Source: CAIOSQ01 sp044359885
GTDB lineage: Bacteria; Pseudomonadota; Alphaproteobacteria; CACIAM-22H2
Reading direction: 5' to 3'
Length of the DNA: 17,751 nt
NCBI GenBank assembly: GCA_044359885.1
Contig: JBIKLI010000047.1
Span: 1 to 17,751, forward strand
Shown here: one piece after another, positions 8,270 through 16,158 of the stretch
Layout of the letters: each line of letters opens with the position of its first letter
Numbering within the stretch: the first letter of the stretch is position 1
Notes under the pieces: generated by a model
What the model was told of the DNA's origin: nothing
Seen by the model: only the letters and a program-made list of their open reading frames with translations
The model's database searches: none
Made by a program: the position numbers and the translations under genes

Positions 8270-9361
8270 GTGGCCACGCCATCTGCCCTGCCCAGCCGCC
8301 TCGAGCGCGGCATAGCCGCCACGCTTCTCGCCGCTCTGGCGATCGGCTGCGTCCTGGTCTTGCGTCCGTTTTTCGCGGCGATCCTCTGGGGCGCGATCCT
8401 GGTCTACGCCACCTGGCCGGTCTTCGTCTGGATCCAGCGGCGCTGCGCGATCGGCCCGTCGGCGGCAGCCCTGGTGATGATCCTGGCCGCGTTCGCAGTC
8501 ATGGTGGCGCCGCTCGCCTTCGTTGTCTCGGATTTCGCCGACGACGTCGCCGCGCTCATGCGCAATCTCAGCGTCGTGATGACGATGAGCCTGCCCGATC
8601 CCCCGGATTGGGTCGCCGAACTGCCGCTGATCGGGCCGCGCATCGACGAGCATTGGCGCAAGCTGTCGATCGACGAACCAGAGTTGCAGACGCTGGTCGC
8701 CCCCTATCTCGAGGCCATCGGCCGCTGGGGATGGGGCAAGGGCGTCAATATCGGGATCGGCCTCGCCCAGGGCACGCTGGAACTCCTGCTGGCCCTGTTC
8801 GTCGCCTTCTTCCTCTACCGCGACGGGGCCGCGATCGCCGCGCGCGTCGAGGGCGGGCTGATCCGGCTCGCCGGCGCGCGGGGACAACGGCTCATGAACG
8901 TCGCGGGGAACACCACCCAGGCGGTCGTCTACGGGATCGTGGGAACCGCGCTCGTCCAGGCCGCGTTGATGCTGGTCGGCCTGACCATCGCCGGCGTGCC
9001 GAACGCCCTGCTCCTTGCGTTCATGACGGGCATCACGTCGCCGCTGCCCATCGGTCCGCCCATCTTCTGGCTGGGAGCGGCGATCTGGCTCTATGCGACC
9101 GCCGGTCTCGGCTGGTGCCTGTTCATGCTCGCCTGGGGTGCCGGGGTCGTCAGCATGGCCGACAACATCGTCCGGCCGCTGCTCATCAGCCGAGGCGGCT
9201 CGACCCCCATCGTGCTGACGTTGCTCGGCATCCTCGGCGGTGTCCTCGCCTTCGGCTTCCTGGGGCTGTTCCTTGGTCCGACGCTTCTTGCCCTGGGCTA
9301 TTCCCTGATCCAGGAATGGACGACCCCGGAGAGCGCGACCCCGCCGGAAAAGCCGGACTGA
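8270..9361 (+). CDS. AI-2E family transporter (TqsA/PerM/YdiK-like permease)
   Basis: Multi-span inner-membrane protein of the AI-2 exporter / PerM superfamily; members export autoinducer-2 or act in ion or other transport, and most have no known substrate. It has about seven or eight hydrophobic segments. The first pair is ERGIAATLLAALAIGCVLVL and the adjoining FFAAILWGAILVYATWPVFV. A soluble segment with DDVAALMRNLS, DPPDWVAELPLIGPRI and the helical WRKLSIDEPELQTLV follows, then the paired C-terminal helices with the family-typical loop around DNIVRPLLISRGGSTPIVLTLLG near the end. I chose GTG 8270 (363 residues) because it places about 12 residues before the first helix; an in-frame ATG at 8162 would add 36 Arg/Ala-rich non-conserved residues. 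No strong Shine-Dalgarno resolves this. The stop is only 14 bp from the serA stop, tail to tail. Confidence 0.85.
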   Translation: MATPSALPSRLERGIAATLLAALAIGCVLVLRPFFAAILWGAILVYATWPVFVWIQRRCAIGPSAAALVMILAAFAVMVAPLAFVVSDFADDVAALMRNLSVVMTMSLPDPPDWVAELPLIGPRIDEHWRKLSIDEPELQTLVAPYLEAIGRWGWGKGVNIGIGLAQGTLELLLALFVAFFLYRDGAAIAARVEGGLIRLAGARGQRLMNVAGNTTQAVVYGIVGTALVQAALMLVGLTIAGVPNALLLAFMTGITSPLPIGPPIFWLGAAIWLYATAGLGWCLFMLAWGAGVVSMADNIVRPLLISRGGSTPIVLTLLGILGGVLAFGFLGLFLGPTLLALGYSLIQEWTTPESATPPEKPD

Positions 9362-9375
9362 GCCCGGGCACGGCT

Positions 9376-10953
9376 TCAGAATCGCAGGGCGCGCGCGCGC
9401 AGCACGTGCGGGATCGCGCGGATCGTGGCCAGCATCGGCTCCGTGACCGGCTGGTCGGTCGACACGAGGCAGATCGCGTCCGCACCGGGGCTCGCGCGGC
9501 CATTGGCAAAGGCGGCGATGTTGATCTGCGCATCGCCGAGCACCTGGCCGAGGCGGCCGATGAAGCCTGGCCGGTCCTGGTTGCGGACGTAGAGCATATG
9601 CGGCGCGAACTCGGCCTCGATCGCGACACCGGCAAGCTCGACGATGCGCGGACGCTGGTTCCCGAACAGCGATCCGGCGATGGTCCGCCGATGACCGTCG
9701 GCATCCACAGCGACGCGGATCAGCGTCGGATAGTCGGTCGGGCGATCATGACGCGTCTCGGTGACGGAGATGTTGCGCGACCGGGCGAGCGCCGGGGCCG
9801 AGACCGTGTTGACGCTGTCGAGCTGCTGCGACAGCAGGCCGGCGAGTACGCAGGCCGTGACAGGCTTGGGGTTGACGGCCGCGGCGTGGCCCTCGTATTC
9901 GACCGAGATCGACCGGATGTTGGCGTCGGCGAGTTGCCCCAGATAGGTGCCGAGGCGCGCACCGAGCGCCATGTACGGCCCCAGCTGCTTCGCCTCCTCG
10001 GCCGTCACCGAGGGCATGTTGATGGCGTTGACGACCGCGCCGTCGAGCAGGAAGTCGCAGATCTGCTCCGCCACCTGAAGGGCCACGTTCTCCTGCGCCT
10101 CGGTCGTGGAGGCGCCGAGATGCGGGGTGCAGATCACGTCGTCGCGACCGAACAGGCGGCTCTCATGCGCCGGTTCGGTGAGGAACACGTCGAGCCCCGC
10201 CCCGCCGACCTGACCGCTTTCAAGCGCGGCCAGCAGATCGTCCTCGACGATCAGGCCGCCGCGCGCGCAATTGATGATGCGCACGCCGCGCTTGCATCGG
10301 GCGAAGGCCGCGGCGTCCAGGATGTTGCGGGTGGCGTCGGTCAGCGGCGTGTGCAGCGTGATGAAGTCGGCCCGGGCGAGCAGATCGTCGAACTCCACCT
10401 TGTCGACGCCGAGCTTCTGCGCCCGCTCGGCGGTGAGGAACGGATCGTAGGCGGCGACCTTCATCTTCAGCCCCAGGGCGCGTTCGGCCACGATCGCCCC
10501 GATGTTTCCGCAGCCGATGATCCCCAGCGTCTTCGCGAAGAGTTCGACGCCCATGAACCGGTTCTTCTCCCATTTCCCCGCCTGGGTGGAGCGGTCGGCA
10601 GCCGGGATCTGACGGGCGAGCGCGAACATCATCGCGATCGCGTGCTCCGCCGTCGTGATCGAGTTGCCGAACGGCGTGTTCATGACCACGATACCGCGCC
10701 GCGTGGCCGCCCCGACGTCGACGTTGTCGACGCCGATGCCGGCGCGTCCGACCACCTTCAGACGGGTCGCGGCGGCAAGGATCGCCGGTGTCACCTTGGT
10801 CGCCGAGCGTATCGCCAGTCCGTCGTACTGGCCGACGATCGCCTCGAGCTCGGCTGGCTTGAGACCGGGGCGCGTATCGGCATCGACCCCACGGCGCCGG
10901 AAGATCTCGAGGGCGCGGGGCGAGAGATTGTCGCTGATCAGGACCTTGGGCAT
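9376..10953 (-). CDS. serA: D-3-phosphoglycerate dehydrogenase, long form with ASB and ACT domains
   Basis: Oxidises 3-phosphoglycerate to 3-phosphohydroxypyruvate with NAD, the first step of serine synthesis. The 525 residues match the long (type 1) form. The substrate domain is split around the Rossmann domain, which has GIIGCGNIG at 144-152. VVGRAGIGVDNVD (67-79), the catalytic R231 in NCARGG, E260 in FLTEP and H278 in TPHLGAS are all present. An allosteric substrate-binding domain (about 320-445, with AVNAINMP) and a C-terminal ACT domain (about 453-525, with LYVRNQDRPGFIGRLGQVL) follow; in the family the ACT domain often gives serine feedback inhibition. The ATG at 10953 yields the conserved start MPKVLISDNLS. 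It follows serC after 11 bp with only a weak Shine-Dalgarno, so it is the second gene of the serC-serA operon. Confidence 0.98.
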   Translation of the reverse strand: MPKVLISDNLSPRALEIFRRRGVDADTRPGLKPAELEAIVGQYDGLAIRSATKVTPAILAAATRLKVVGRAGIGVDNVDVGAATRRGIVVMNTPFGNSITTAEHAIAMMFALARQIPAADRSTQAGKWEKNRFMGVELFAKTLGIIGCGNIGAIVAERALGLKMKVAAYDPFLTAERAQKLGVDKVEFDDLLARADFITLHTPLTDATRNILDAAAFARCKRGVRIINCARGGLIVEDDLLAALESGQVGGAGLDVFLTEPAHESRLFGRDDVICTPHLGASTTEAQENVALQVAEQICDFLLDGAVVNAINMPSVTAEEAKQLGPYMALGARLGTYLGQLADANIRSISVEYEGHAAAVNPKPVTACVLAGLLSQQLDSVNTVSAPALARSRNISVTETRHDRPTDYPTLIRVAVDADGHRRTIAGSLFGNQRPRIVELAGVAIEAEFAPHMLYVRNQDRPGFIGRLGQVLGDAQINIAAFANGRASPGADAICLVSTDQPVTEPMLATIRAIPHVLRARALRF

Positions 10954-10964
10954 GTCGTGTCTCG

Positions 10965-12119
10965 TCAGGTGGCGGCAGCGTGGGCGAACGCCCAGTCGAG
11001 CCAGGGGAACAGGGCTTCGAGATCGGTCCGCTCGACCGTGGCGCCGGCCCAGATGCGAAGACCAGGCGGCGCGTCGCGATAGGCGTCGATGTCGAAGGCG
11101 ACACGCTCTGCATCGAGCAGCGCGGCGATGCGGCCGGGAACGGCGCCGCGCGCCGCCGGCTCGAGATGCGCAAGCGCCGCATCGGAGATGCGCAGACAGA
11201 CCGAGGTGCAGGACCGGATCCGCCGGTCGGCCGCGAGGAACTGCGCCCACCGGGATCCGTTCACCCAGTCCTCGATCGCGGCGAGATTGCCCTCGGACCT
11301 CGCCACCAGGGCGTCGAGGCCCCCGATCGCTTCGGCCCATCGCAGTCCATCGAGCGCGTCCTCGACCGCCAGCATTGACGGCGTGTTGATCGTCTCGCCG
11401 CGGAACAGGCCCTCGGTCAGCTTGCCGCCCGAGGTCATCCGGAACAGCTTCGGCAAAGGCCAGGGCGGCGTGTAGCTCTCCAGTCGCTCGACGGCCCGGG
11501 GTCCGAGCACGAGCATGCCGTGCTGCCCCTCGCCCCCCAGGACCTTCTGCCAGGACCAGGTGGTGACGTCGAGGCGATCCCAGGGCAGGCGCATCGCGAA
11601 GGCGGCCGATGTGGCGTCGCAGATCGTGAGCCCGCCGCGATCCGGCGCGATCCAGTCGCCATCCGGAACCCGAACGCCCGAGGTCGTTCCGTTCCAGGCG
11701 AAAACGACGTCGCGCGAGAAATCGACCTGGCGCAGATCCGGCAAGGCGCCGTACGGCGCCTTGAGCACCCGTATGTCGGGCAGCCGGAGCTGCTTCGTCG
11801 CATCGACGGCCCAGGCGTCGCCGAAGGATTCCCAGACCAGGATGTCGGCGCCGCGCGCACCGAGCAGCGACCACATCGCCATCTCGACGGCGCCCGTGTC
11901 GGAGGCGGGCACGATCGCGATCCTGTGGGTGTCGGGAATGCCGAGCAAGGCGCGGCTGCGTTCTATGACGCCGGCCAGCTTTGCCTTTCCGGGTTTGGAG
12001 CGATGGGACCGGCCCAGCAGGGCCTGATCGAGAGCGGCGAGCGTCCATCCCGGACGCTTCGCGCAGGGTCCGGACGAAAAATTCGCGACGCCCGGACGGA
12101 CGTTCGGCTTGGTCGTCAT
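10965..12119 (-). CDS. serC: Phosphoserine aminotransferase, alphaproteobacterial type
   Basis: PLP enzyme that transaminates 3-phosphohydroxypyruvate with glutamate to phosphoserine, the second step of serine synthesis (and in some organisms a step to PLP). The 384-residue product belongs to the divergent SerC group typical of alphaproteobacteria and archaea rather than the E. coli type. It starts with RPGVANFSSGPCAKRPGW (8-25) and has GRSHRSKPGKAKL (36-48). D168 in ICDATSA and the Schiff-base lysine K192 in TTWSWQKVLGGEGQHG (186-201) bind the cofactor. ETINTPSML, near residue 253, is the expected phosphate-contacting segment. The ATG at 12119 follows a hairpin containing an AAAGGA Shine-Dalgarno. 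It heads the serC-serA operon and has its own leader and putative promoter. Confidence 0.97.
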   Translation of the reverse strand: MTTKPNVRPGVANFSSGPCAKRPGWTLAALDQALLGRSHRSKPGKAKLAGVIERSRALLGIPDTHRIAIVPASDTGAVEMAMWSLLGARGADILVWESFGDAWAVDATKQLRLPDIRVLKAPYGALPDLRQVDFSRDVVFAWNGTTSGVRVPDGDWIAPDRGGLTICDATSAAFAMRLPWDRLDVTTWSWQKVLGGEGQHGMLVLGPRAVERLESYTPPWPLPKLFRMTSGGKLTEGLFRGETINTPSMLAVEDALDGLRWAEAIGGLDALVARSEGNLAAIEDWVNGSRWAQFLAADRRIRSCTSVCLRISDAALAHLEPAARGAVPGRIAALLDAERVAFDIDAYRDAPPGLRIWAGATVERTDLEALFPWLDWAFAHAAAT

Positions 12120-12124
12120 ATGAA

Positions 12125-12167
12125 GCCATCCTTTCAGATGGCCGGAACCCGGTGGGAGGTCCTGGCC
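12125..12167 (-). promoter_or_regulatory. serC leader with two mutually exclusive hairpins, one holding the Shine-Dalgarno
   Basis: Just before serC the minus strand reads GCCATC-TGAAAG-GATGGC (plus 12142 down to 12125), a perfect 6-bp stem with a 6-nt loop; the Shine-Dalgarno AAAGGA runs from the loop into the 3' arm. Upstream, GGCC-A-GGACC ... GGTTCC-GGCC (plus 12167 down to 12140) forms a 9-bp stem with two single-base bulges and an 8-nt loop. Its last GCC is also the first GCC of the Shine-Dalgarno hairpin, so only one of the two can form fully. A structured leader called the serC motif is known upstream of serC-serA in alphaproteobacteria; identity with that motif is likely but unchecked. 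The pairing is seen; the switch role is inference. Confidence 0.55.
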
Positions 12168-12175
12168 CGGCGCCG

Positions 12176-12204
12176 CTTCTAGGCCAGGCCGGGGGGCCGC
12201 GCAA
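12176..12204 (-). promoter_or_regulatory. Putative sigma-70-type promoter of serC-serA
   Basis: On the minus strand TTGCGC (plus 12199-12204) and TAGAAG (plus 12176-12181) are separated by exactly 17 nt. Matches to the consensus are only 3 of 6 and 4 of 6, but position and spacing are right. The element lies just after the terminator-like hairpin of the upstream gene, and transcription would begin about 50 nt before serC, directly ahead of the leader hairpins. Confidence 0.4.
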
Positions 12205-12212
12205 GCGCGATG

Positions 12213-12235
12213 AAAAGGCGACGCGACTTCGCGCC
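12213..12235 (-). terminator. Intrinsic terminator after the DODA-like gene
   Basis: On the minus strand GGCGCG, a 6-nt loop and CG-T-CGCC form a six-pair stem with one bulged T, immediately followed by TTTT. It begins 11 nt after the stop codon of the dioxygenase-like gene and would separate that transcript from serC-serA, which is read in the same direction. The T run is short. Confidence 0.5.
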
Positions 12236-12245
12236 GCGCGGCGGG

Positions 12246-13049
12246 TCAGCCCGGCGGACCGCCGCCGAAGCCATAGGCATCCAGGGCAAGGATGCCGTAG
12301 GCGATGGAGTGATGCAGCGACCTGCCCGCGCCCGCACCGGCGCCGAACGCGACATGGAGAGGGAAAAGATGCTCCGTCGTCGGGTGGTTCGCGCGCGCAT
12401 CCGGGGCCGAATCGAACGACGACAGCGCGGCGGCGTCACCGGCGACGGCGGCGTCGCGAAGCCATGACGAAAACCGGCGGACGTCCTCGCTGGCCGGCGC
12501 GTCGATCGGCTGACCGCGGAACCGGCGCAGATCGTGGGTCGCGGACCCGGAGCCGAGGATCAGCACATCCTCAGCGGCAAGCCCGGCCAGCGCGCGGCCC
12601 ATCGCGACATGATGCGCCGCGCCGGCTTGCGGCTGGACCGACAGGCTGACGACGGGGATGTCGGCCTGCGGATACATCAGCATCAGCGGGGTCCAGACGC
12701 CATGGTCGAAGCCCCGCGCAGGATCGATGTCGCAGGCGATGCCGCAGCCTGCGAGGCGACGTGCGACATCCGAGGCGATCGCCGGCGCGCCGGGTGCCGG
12801 GTAGCGCATCGCGAAGAGACGCTCGTCGAAATCGCCGAAATCATGGATCGTCGCAGGCCGCGAAGCCGCCGACACGGCCGGCCGACCCGTCGTCCAATGT
12901 GCGGTGGCCACGACGATCGCACGCGGCCGGCCCAGCGCTTGGCCGAGCCCGGCAAGAAACCGCGCCGCCGGCGAGCCGTCGAGGACGATCGTGGGCGCGC
13001 CGTGCGAGACGAAGACCGCGCGGTCCGCTGCCGAGGCCGCGGCGATCAC
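12246..13049 (-). CDS. DODA-type extradiol dioxygenase family protein (LigB fold, YgiD-like)
   Basis: Member of the class III extradiol ring-cleavage dioxygenase superfamily; characterised relatives open catechol-like rings (4,5-DOPA dioxygenase), often with poorly known natural substrates. The product is 267 residues, the usual size. Likely metal and active-site residues are H16 in VFVSHGAP, H51 in ATAHWT, H116 in GFDHGVWTPL, H172 in GSATHDL and H227 in NHPTTEHLFPL. The start is GTG 13049, which overlaps the stop of the upstream dehydrogenase as GTGA; the first recognisable motif begins 12 residues later and no in-frame ATG fits. The 4-bp overlap implies translational coupling with the uronate dehydrogenase-like gene. 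An aromatic substrate is not proven by the fold, and it might act on a non-aromatic compound linked to the sugar-acid pathway. Confidence 0.88.
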   Translation of the reverse strand: MIAAASAADRAVFVSHGAPTIVLDGSPAARFLAGLGQALGRPRAIVVATAHWTTGRPAVSAASRPATIHDFGDFDERLFAMRYPAPGAPAIASDVARRLAGCGIACDIDPARGFDHGVWTPLMLMYPQADIPVVSLSVQPQAGAAHHVAMGRALAGLAAEDVLILGSGSATHDLRRFRGQPIDAPASEDVRRFSSWLRDAAVAGDAAALSSFDSAPDARANHPTTEHLFPLHVAFGAGAGAGRSLHHSIAYGILALDAYGFGGGPPG

Positions 13050-13867
13050 CGGATGCGATCCAGATCGCCGGCGAACTCCATTTCGCAGAAAGCGCCGCCG
13101 ATGAAGGTCTTCGAGACCTCGCCCTCGGGCTGGGCGGCGGTCGCCGCCAGGGCCGCCGCCGCATGCTCCTCCGCAGAATCCTGCGGCCGGTATCCCAGGC
13201 GCTCCGCGGCGGCGTTGTCCCACCAGGCGCGCTCGCAATGCGACGAGCCGTAGACGATCTCGAAATGCATGTCCGGATGCTCGAGACCGATCCGCGCCAG
13301 TTGGACGAAATCGCGCGGGCTCAGCCACATGCTGAGGCGGCGCTTGTCGATAGGCCGCTCGCCGAAATTGCCGATCCGGATGCACAGGCTTCCGACGCCG
13401 TACTTGTCCGCATAGAGCGCCGCCAGCGCCTCGCCATAGGCCTTGCTGACGCCGTAACGGCTGTCGGGACGCGGCTGGACGCGGTTGTCGATCCGGCGCG
13501 TGCGCCGATAGAAGCCGACCACATGATTGGTCGAGGCGAAGATCACGCGTCTGACGCCCTGCCGCCGCGCGGCCTCGTAGAGATTGTACGTGCCGAGGAT
13601 GTTCGCCGGGTGGATCTCCTCCCAGCTGTCCTCGACGCTGCGGCCGCCGAGATGGATGACGCCGTCGACGCCCGCGCAGATCTTCTCGACCGCCACGGGG
13701 TCGGTCAGATCCGCACGCATGAAGTTTTCGCCGGCAGAGAGGTCGTTGGGGGCGGTGCGATCGGTCAGCCGCAACTCGCGATAGACACCCTTCAGCAGCC
13801 TGCGGAGGCTTGTGCCGATGCCGCCCGCCGCGCCGGTCACGAGAACGCTGTTCATGGAATGGGACAT
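13046..13867 (-). CDS. udh: Uronate dehydrogenase-like NAD-dependent epimerase/dehydrogenase
   Basis: Extended short-chain dehydrogenase resembling hexuronate dehydrogenases, which oxidise D-glucuronate or D-galacturonate to the aldarolactone with NAD. The 273 residues match the family. The Rossmann motif TGAAGGIG is at 11-18, an aspartate (D36) ends the second strand and favours NAD, and VDGVIHLGGRSVED spans 67-80. ASTNHVVGFY (111-120) precedes the catalytic pair Y138 and K142 in RYGVSKAYGE. RIGNFGERP and the segment RRLSMWLSPRD fit the uronate dehydrogenase subgroup. The start ATG 13867 is preferred because AGAAGG lies 12 nt upstream; ATG 13855 (MNSVLVTG) is the alternative. It heads a two-gene unit with the DODA-like gene and diverges from an ABC importer with a 172-bp shared upstream region. 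Other sugar-nucleotide or sugar substrates remain possible. Confidence 0.8.
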   Translation of the reverse strand: MSHSMNSVLVTGAAGGIGTSLRRLLKGVYRELRLTDRTAPNDLSAGENFMRADLTDPVAVEKICAGVDGVIHLGGRSVEDSWEEIHPANILGTYNLYEAARRQGVRRVIFASTNHVVGFYRRTRRIDNRVQPRPDSRYGVSKAYGEALAALYADKYGVGSLCIRIGNFGERPIDKRRLSMWLSPRDFVQLARIGLEHPDMHFEIVYGSSHCERAWWDNAAAERLGYRPQDSAEEHAAAALAATAAQPEGEVSKTFIGGAFCEMEFAGDLDRIR

Positions 13868-13961
13868 CGAGACCACGATCCTTCTGTGGGTTAACGGCCT
13901 TGCACGAGACGAGATTACGCGACGCGACCTCTCCTGCCCATCGCCAAGGCATGCGTTTCGC

Positions 13962-13991
13962 TTGACGTTGCGTACCCTGACTCGGTCTACT
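13962..13991 (+). promoter_or_regulatory. Putative promoter of the ABC importer operon
   Basis: TTGACG (13962-13967) and TCTACT (13986-13991) are separated by 18 nt and lie about 50 nt before the ATG of the binding-protein gene. The -35 box matches five of six consensus bases and the -10 box four of six, without the usual second-position A. The rest of the 172-bp gap (13868-14039) shows no strong palindromic operator, and I could not place a promoter for the divergent udh gene. Confidence 0.35.
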
Positions 13992-14039
13992 CCCGCGTGC
14001 TCGCGATTCAACTTTCGCCGGGCATTCTAGGGAGGAACC

Positions 14040-16094
14040 ATGAAGTCTCGCTGGCCATTCCTGGCGCGTCTCGCGCTCGGCACCGCCCTCGCCCTCGCAG
14101 CCCTGCCCGGCCTCGAGGCGCGCGCGCAGAGCGCGCTGTCCCAGTCCGGCCTTGTGGGCACGCCCGAGGGCATCACGATCATCACCGACCCGGCGCAGTG
14201 GCCGAAGACGTTCAACGAAGCGCCGCAACTGGCGGAACTCGTCCGTCAGGGCCGGCTGCCCCCGGTCAAGGACCGGCTGCCGCAGGATCTGATGGTCATC
14301 AAACCGGTCCAGGAGATCGGCCGTTACGGCGGCATCTGGCGGCGCGGCTTCACGGGCCCGGGGGACAACGAGAACGGCAACCGCATCAACGCCTCCGATC
14401 GTCCGATTCTGGTCGACCATACCGGCGCCAAGCCCAATCCTTCGCTCGCGAAGGGCTGGAAGATGAGCGACGACGGCAAGACCTTCACGCTGCATCTGCG
14501 CCGCGGCCTGCGCTGGTCCGATGGCGCGCCGATGACCGCCGACGATTTCATCTTCTGGTTCGAGGATATCTACGGCAATCGCGACATCGTCCCGACGCCG
14601 ATCCCCGATCTTTCGCCGCAGGGCCGGCCCGGACGGATGGTCAAGGTCGACGATTTCACGGTGAATTTCGAATTCGACGTGCCGTTCTACCTGTTCGAGG
14701 ACCTGATGGCCGGCGACACGCTGATCGGCGGCGGCCAGGCGGTGCGGCAATCCGACAAGCGCAGCCACGGCGCCTATTCGCCGGCGCATTATCTCAAGCA
14801 GTTCATGCCCAAATATGTCCAGGGCGGCGTCGAGGCGGCGAATGCCGCTGCCCGTGCGGAGGGCTTCGACAACTGGGTCGCCCGCCTGCACTTCAAGAAG
14901 GACTGGACGCTCAATCCGGAACTGCCGGTGCTCGGCCCCTTCAAGACCGTGCAGCCGATCAACCGGCCGACCTGGGTCATGGAACGCAATCCGTACTACT
15001 GGGCTGTCGACACGGCGGGCAACCAGTTGCCCTATCTCGACGGCGTCGTGATGACCCTGGCCGAGAACCTGGAGGTGCTCAATCTGCGCGCCATGGCCGG
15101 CGAGTACGACCTGCAGGAGCGTCATATCGACATCGGCAAGCTGCCGGTGATCCTGGAGAACCAGACCCGTGGGCGCTACAAGGTGCATCTGGACCTCGCG
15201 CTCAATGGCTCCGATGCGGTCTATTTCTTCAACCAGAGCTACGACGCCGATCCCGAGATCGCCAAATGGCTGCGCAACGTCGATTTCCGGCGCGCGCTGT
15301 CCCTGGCGCTCGACCGCAACCAGTTGAACGAGGCGTTCTGGCTGGGCGTCGCGGTTCCCGGATCGGTGGCGCCGGGCGAGGCGCTGCCCTACTTCCCCGG
15401 CCCGGGCTGGCGCGAGAAGTGGTCGACCTTCGACCAGAAGCAGGCGAACGAGATGCTGGACCGCATCGGGCTCAGCCGCCGGGACGCCCAGGGCTTCCGG
15501 GTGCGCACCGACAACGGCCAGCGCCTGCGGCTGCAGATCCAGGCGGTGCAGGCCTTCCTGCCCTGGCCGAAGATCTCGGAAATGGTCGCCGATCAATGGG
15601 CCAAGGTCGGGATCCAGGCCGACGTGCGCGACACCGAGCGCACGCTGGCGATGACCCGCACCTTCAACAACGAGCACCAGATCATGGTCTGGAACAACGG
15701 CGGCACGGAACTTCTGTATCTGTTCCCGCGCCATGTGATCCCCGTCGAGGCGCCGCCGTCCGAGGCCTTCATGGGTCCGGAATTCGGCAAGTGGTTCTCG
15801 TCCAACGGCACGCAGGGCCGGCGGCCCGAGGACCCGAACATCCTGCGGATCTTCGACCTCTACCGCTCGGCCGCGGGCCAGAAGACCGAGGACCGCATCC
15901 GCACGGCGCAGGAAATCTGGAAGATCGAGATCGACCAGCAATACGGCATCGGCACCGTGGGCCAGTCCTCGGCGCTGATGGGGGTGCGTCTGGTGAGCAG
16001 CCGGCTGGGCAACATCCCGTCGCGCAACTGCATCGCGCAGCACTGCCGCACGCCGGGCGGTGCCCATCCCGAGACGTGGTTCTACAAGAATTGA
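14040..16094 (+). CDS. Periplasmic substrate-binding protein of a dipeptide/oligosaccharide-class ABC importer
   Basis: Solute-binding protein of the SBP_bac_5 family (cluster C), which captures a ligand in the periplasm for the permeases encoded downstream. The product is 684 residues, longer than the roughly 500-540 of DppA or OppA and typical of the subgroup linked to sugars or larger ligands. A signal peptide is evident: KSRWPFLAR, a hydrophobic core LALGTALALAALPGL, and likely cleavage after ARA at residue 29. Family features include ASDRPILVDHTGAKPNPSL, then LAKGWKMSDDGKTFTLHLR and the signature RWSDGAPMTADDFIFWFED (about 159-177). VMERNPYYWAVDTAGNQLPYLD, near 317-338, and the lobe segment NVDFRRALSLALDRNQLNEA also fit. 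GGGAGGA lies a few nt before the ATG. Ligand unknown; the divergent uronate dehydrogenase makes a sugar acid or oligouronide the leading inference, with peptides as alternative. Confidence 0.92.
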   Translation: MKSRWPFLARLALGTALALAALPGLEARAQSALSQSGLVGTPEGITIITDPAQWPKTFNEAPQLAELVRQGRLPPVKDRLPQDLMVIKPVQEIGRYGGIWRRGFTGPGDNENGNRINASDRPILVDHTGAKPNPSLAKGWKMSDDGKTFTLHLRRGLRWSDGAPMTADDFIFWFEDIYGNRDIVPTPIPDLSPQGRPGRMVKVDDFTVNFEFDVPFYLFEDLMAGDTLIGGGQAVRQSDKRSHGAYSPAHYLKQFMPKYVQGGVEAANAAARAEGFDNWVARLHFKKDWTLNPELPVLGPFKTVQPINRPTWVMERNPYYWAVDTAGNQLPYLDGVVMTLAENLEVLNLRAMAGEYDLQERHIDIGKLPVILENQTRGRYKVHLDLALNGSDAVYFFNQSYDADPEIAKWLRNVDFRRALSLALDRNQLNEAFWLGVAVPGSVAPGEALPYFPGPGWREKWSTFDQKQANEMLDRIGLSRRDAQGFRVRTDNGQRLRLQIQAVQAFLPWPKISEMVADQWAKVGIQADVRDTERTLAMTRTFNNEHQIMVWNNGGTELLYLFPRHVIPVEAPPSEAFMGPEFGKWFSSNGTQGRRPEDPNILRIFDLYRSAAGQKTEDRIRTAQEIWKIEIDQQYGIGTVGQSSALMGVRLVSSRLGNIPSRNCIAQHCRTPGGAHPETWFYKN

Positions 16095-16123
16095 CCCGCG
16101 TTCCTGCGACCTTCGCGATGGAG

Positions 16124-16150
16124 CGGCCCGTGGATGACCTCCACGGGCCG
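16124..16150 (+). promoter_or_regulatory. Intercistronic 11-bp hairpin between binding-protein and permease genes
   Basis: CGGCCCGTGGA (16124-16134) and TCCACGGGCCG (16140-16150) are perfect inverse complements around the 5-nt loop TGACC. No T run follows, so it is not a complete intrinsic terminator. It ends 8 nt before the first permease ATG, and no Shine-Dalgarno is present between hairpin and start. Such hairpins after binding-protein genes commonly stabilise the upstream mRNA or cause partial termination, giving more binding protein than permease; here that role is inferred. Confidence 0.6.
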
Positions 16151-16158
16151 GCCTGCGC

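Noticed and set aside
9362..9375. Possible two-way terminator AGCC...GGCT between the AI-2E permease and serA
   Set aside because: The stem is only 4 bp with no T run on either side, too weak to call.
8188..11082. A 964-codon plus-strand frame overlapping the permease and opposite serA
   Set aside because: It reads through the AI-2E permease in the wrong frame and antisense through serA; composition is that of a shadow frame.
13897..13950. Inverted repeat GCCTTG ... CAAGGC in the udh/importer gap as an operator
   Set aside because: Six-base arms 42 bp apart are weak evidence for a regulator site and easily arise by chance.
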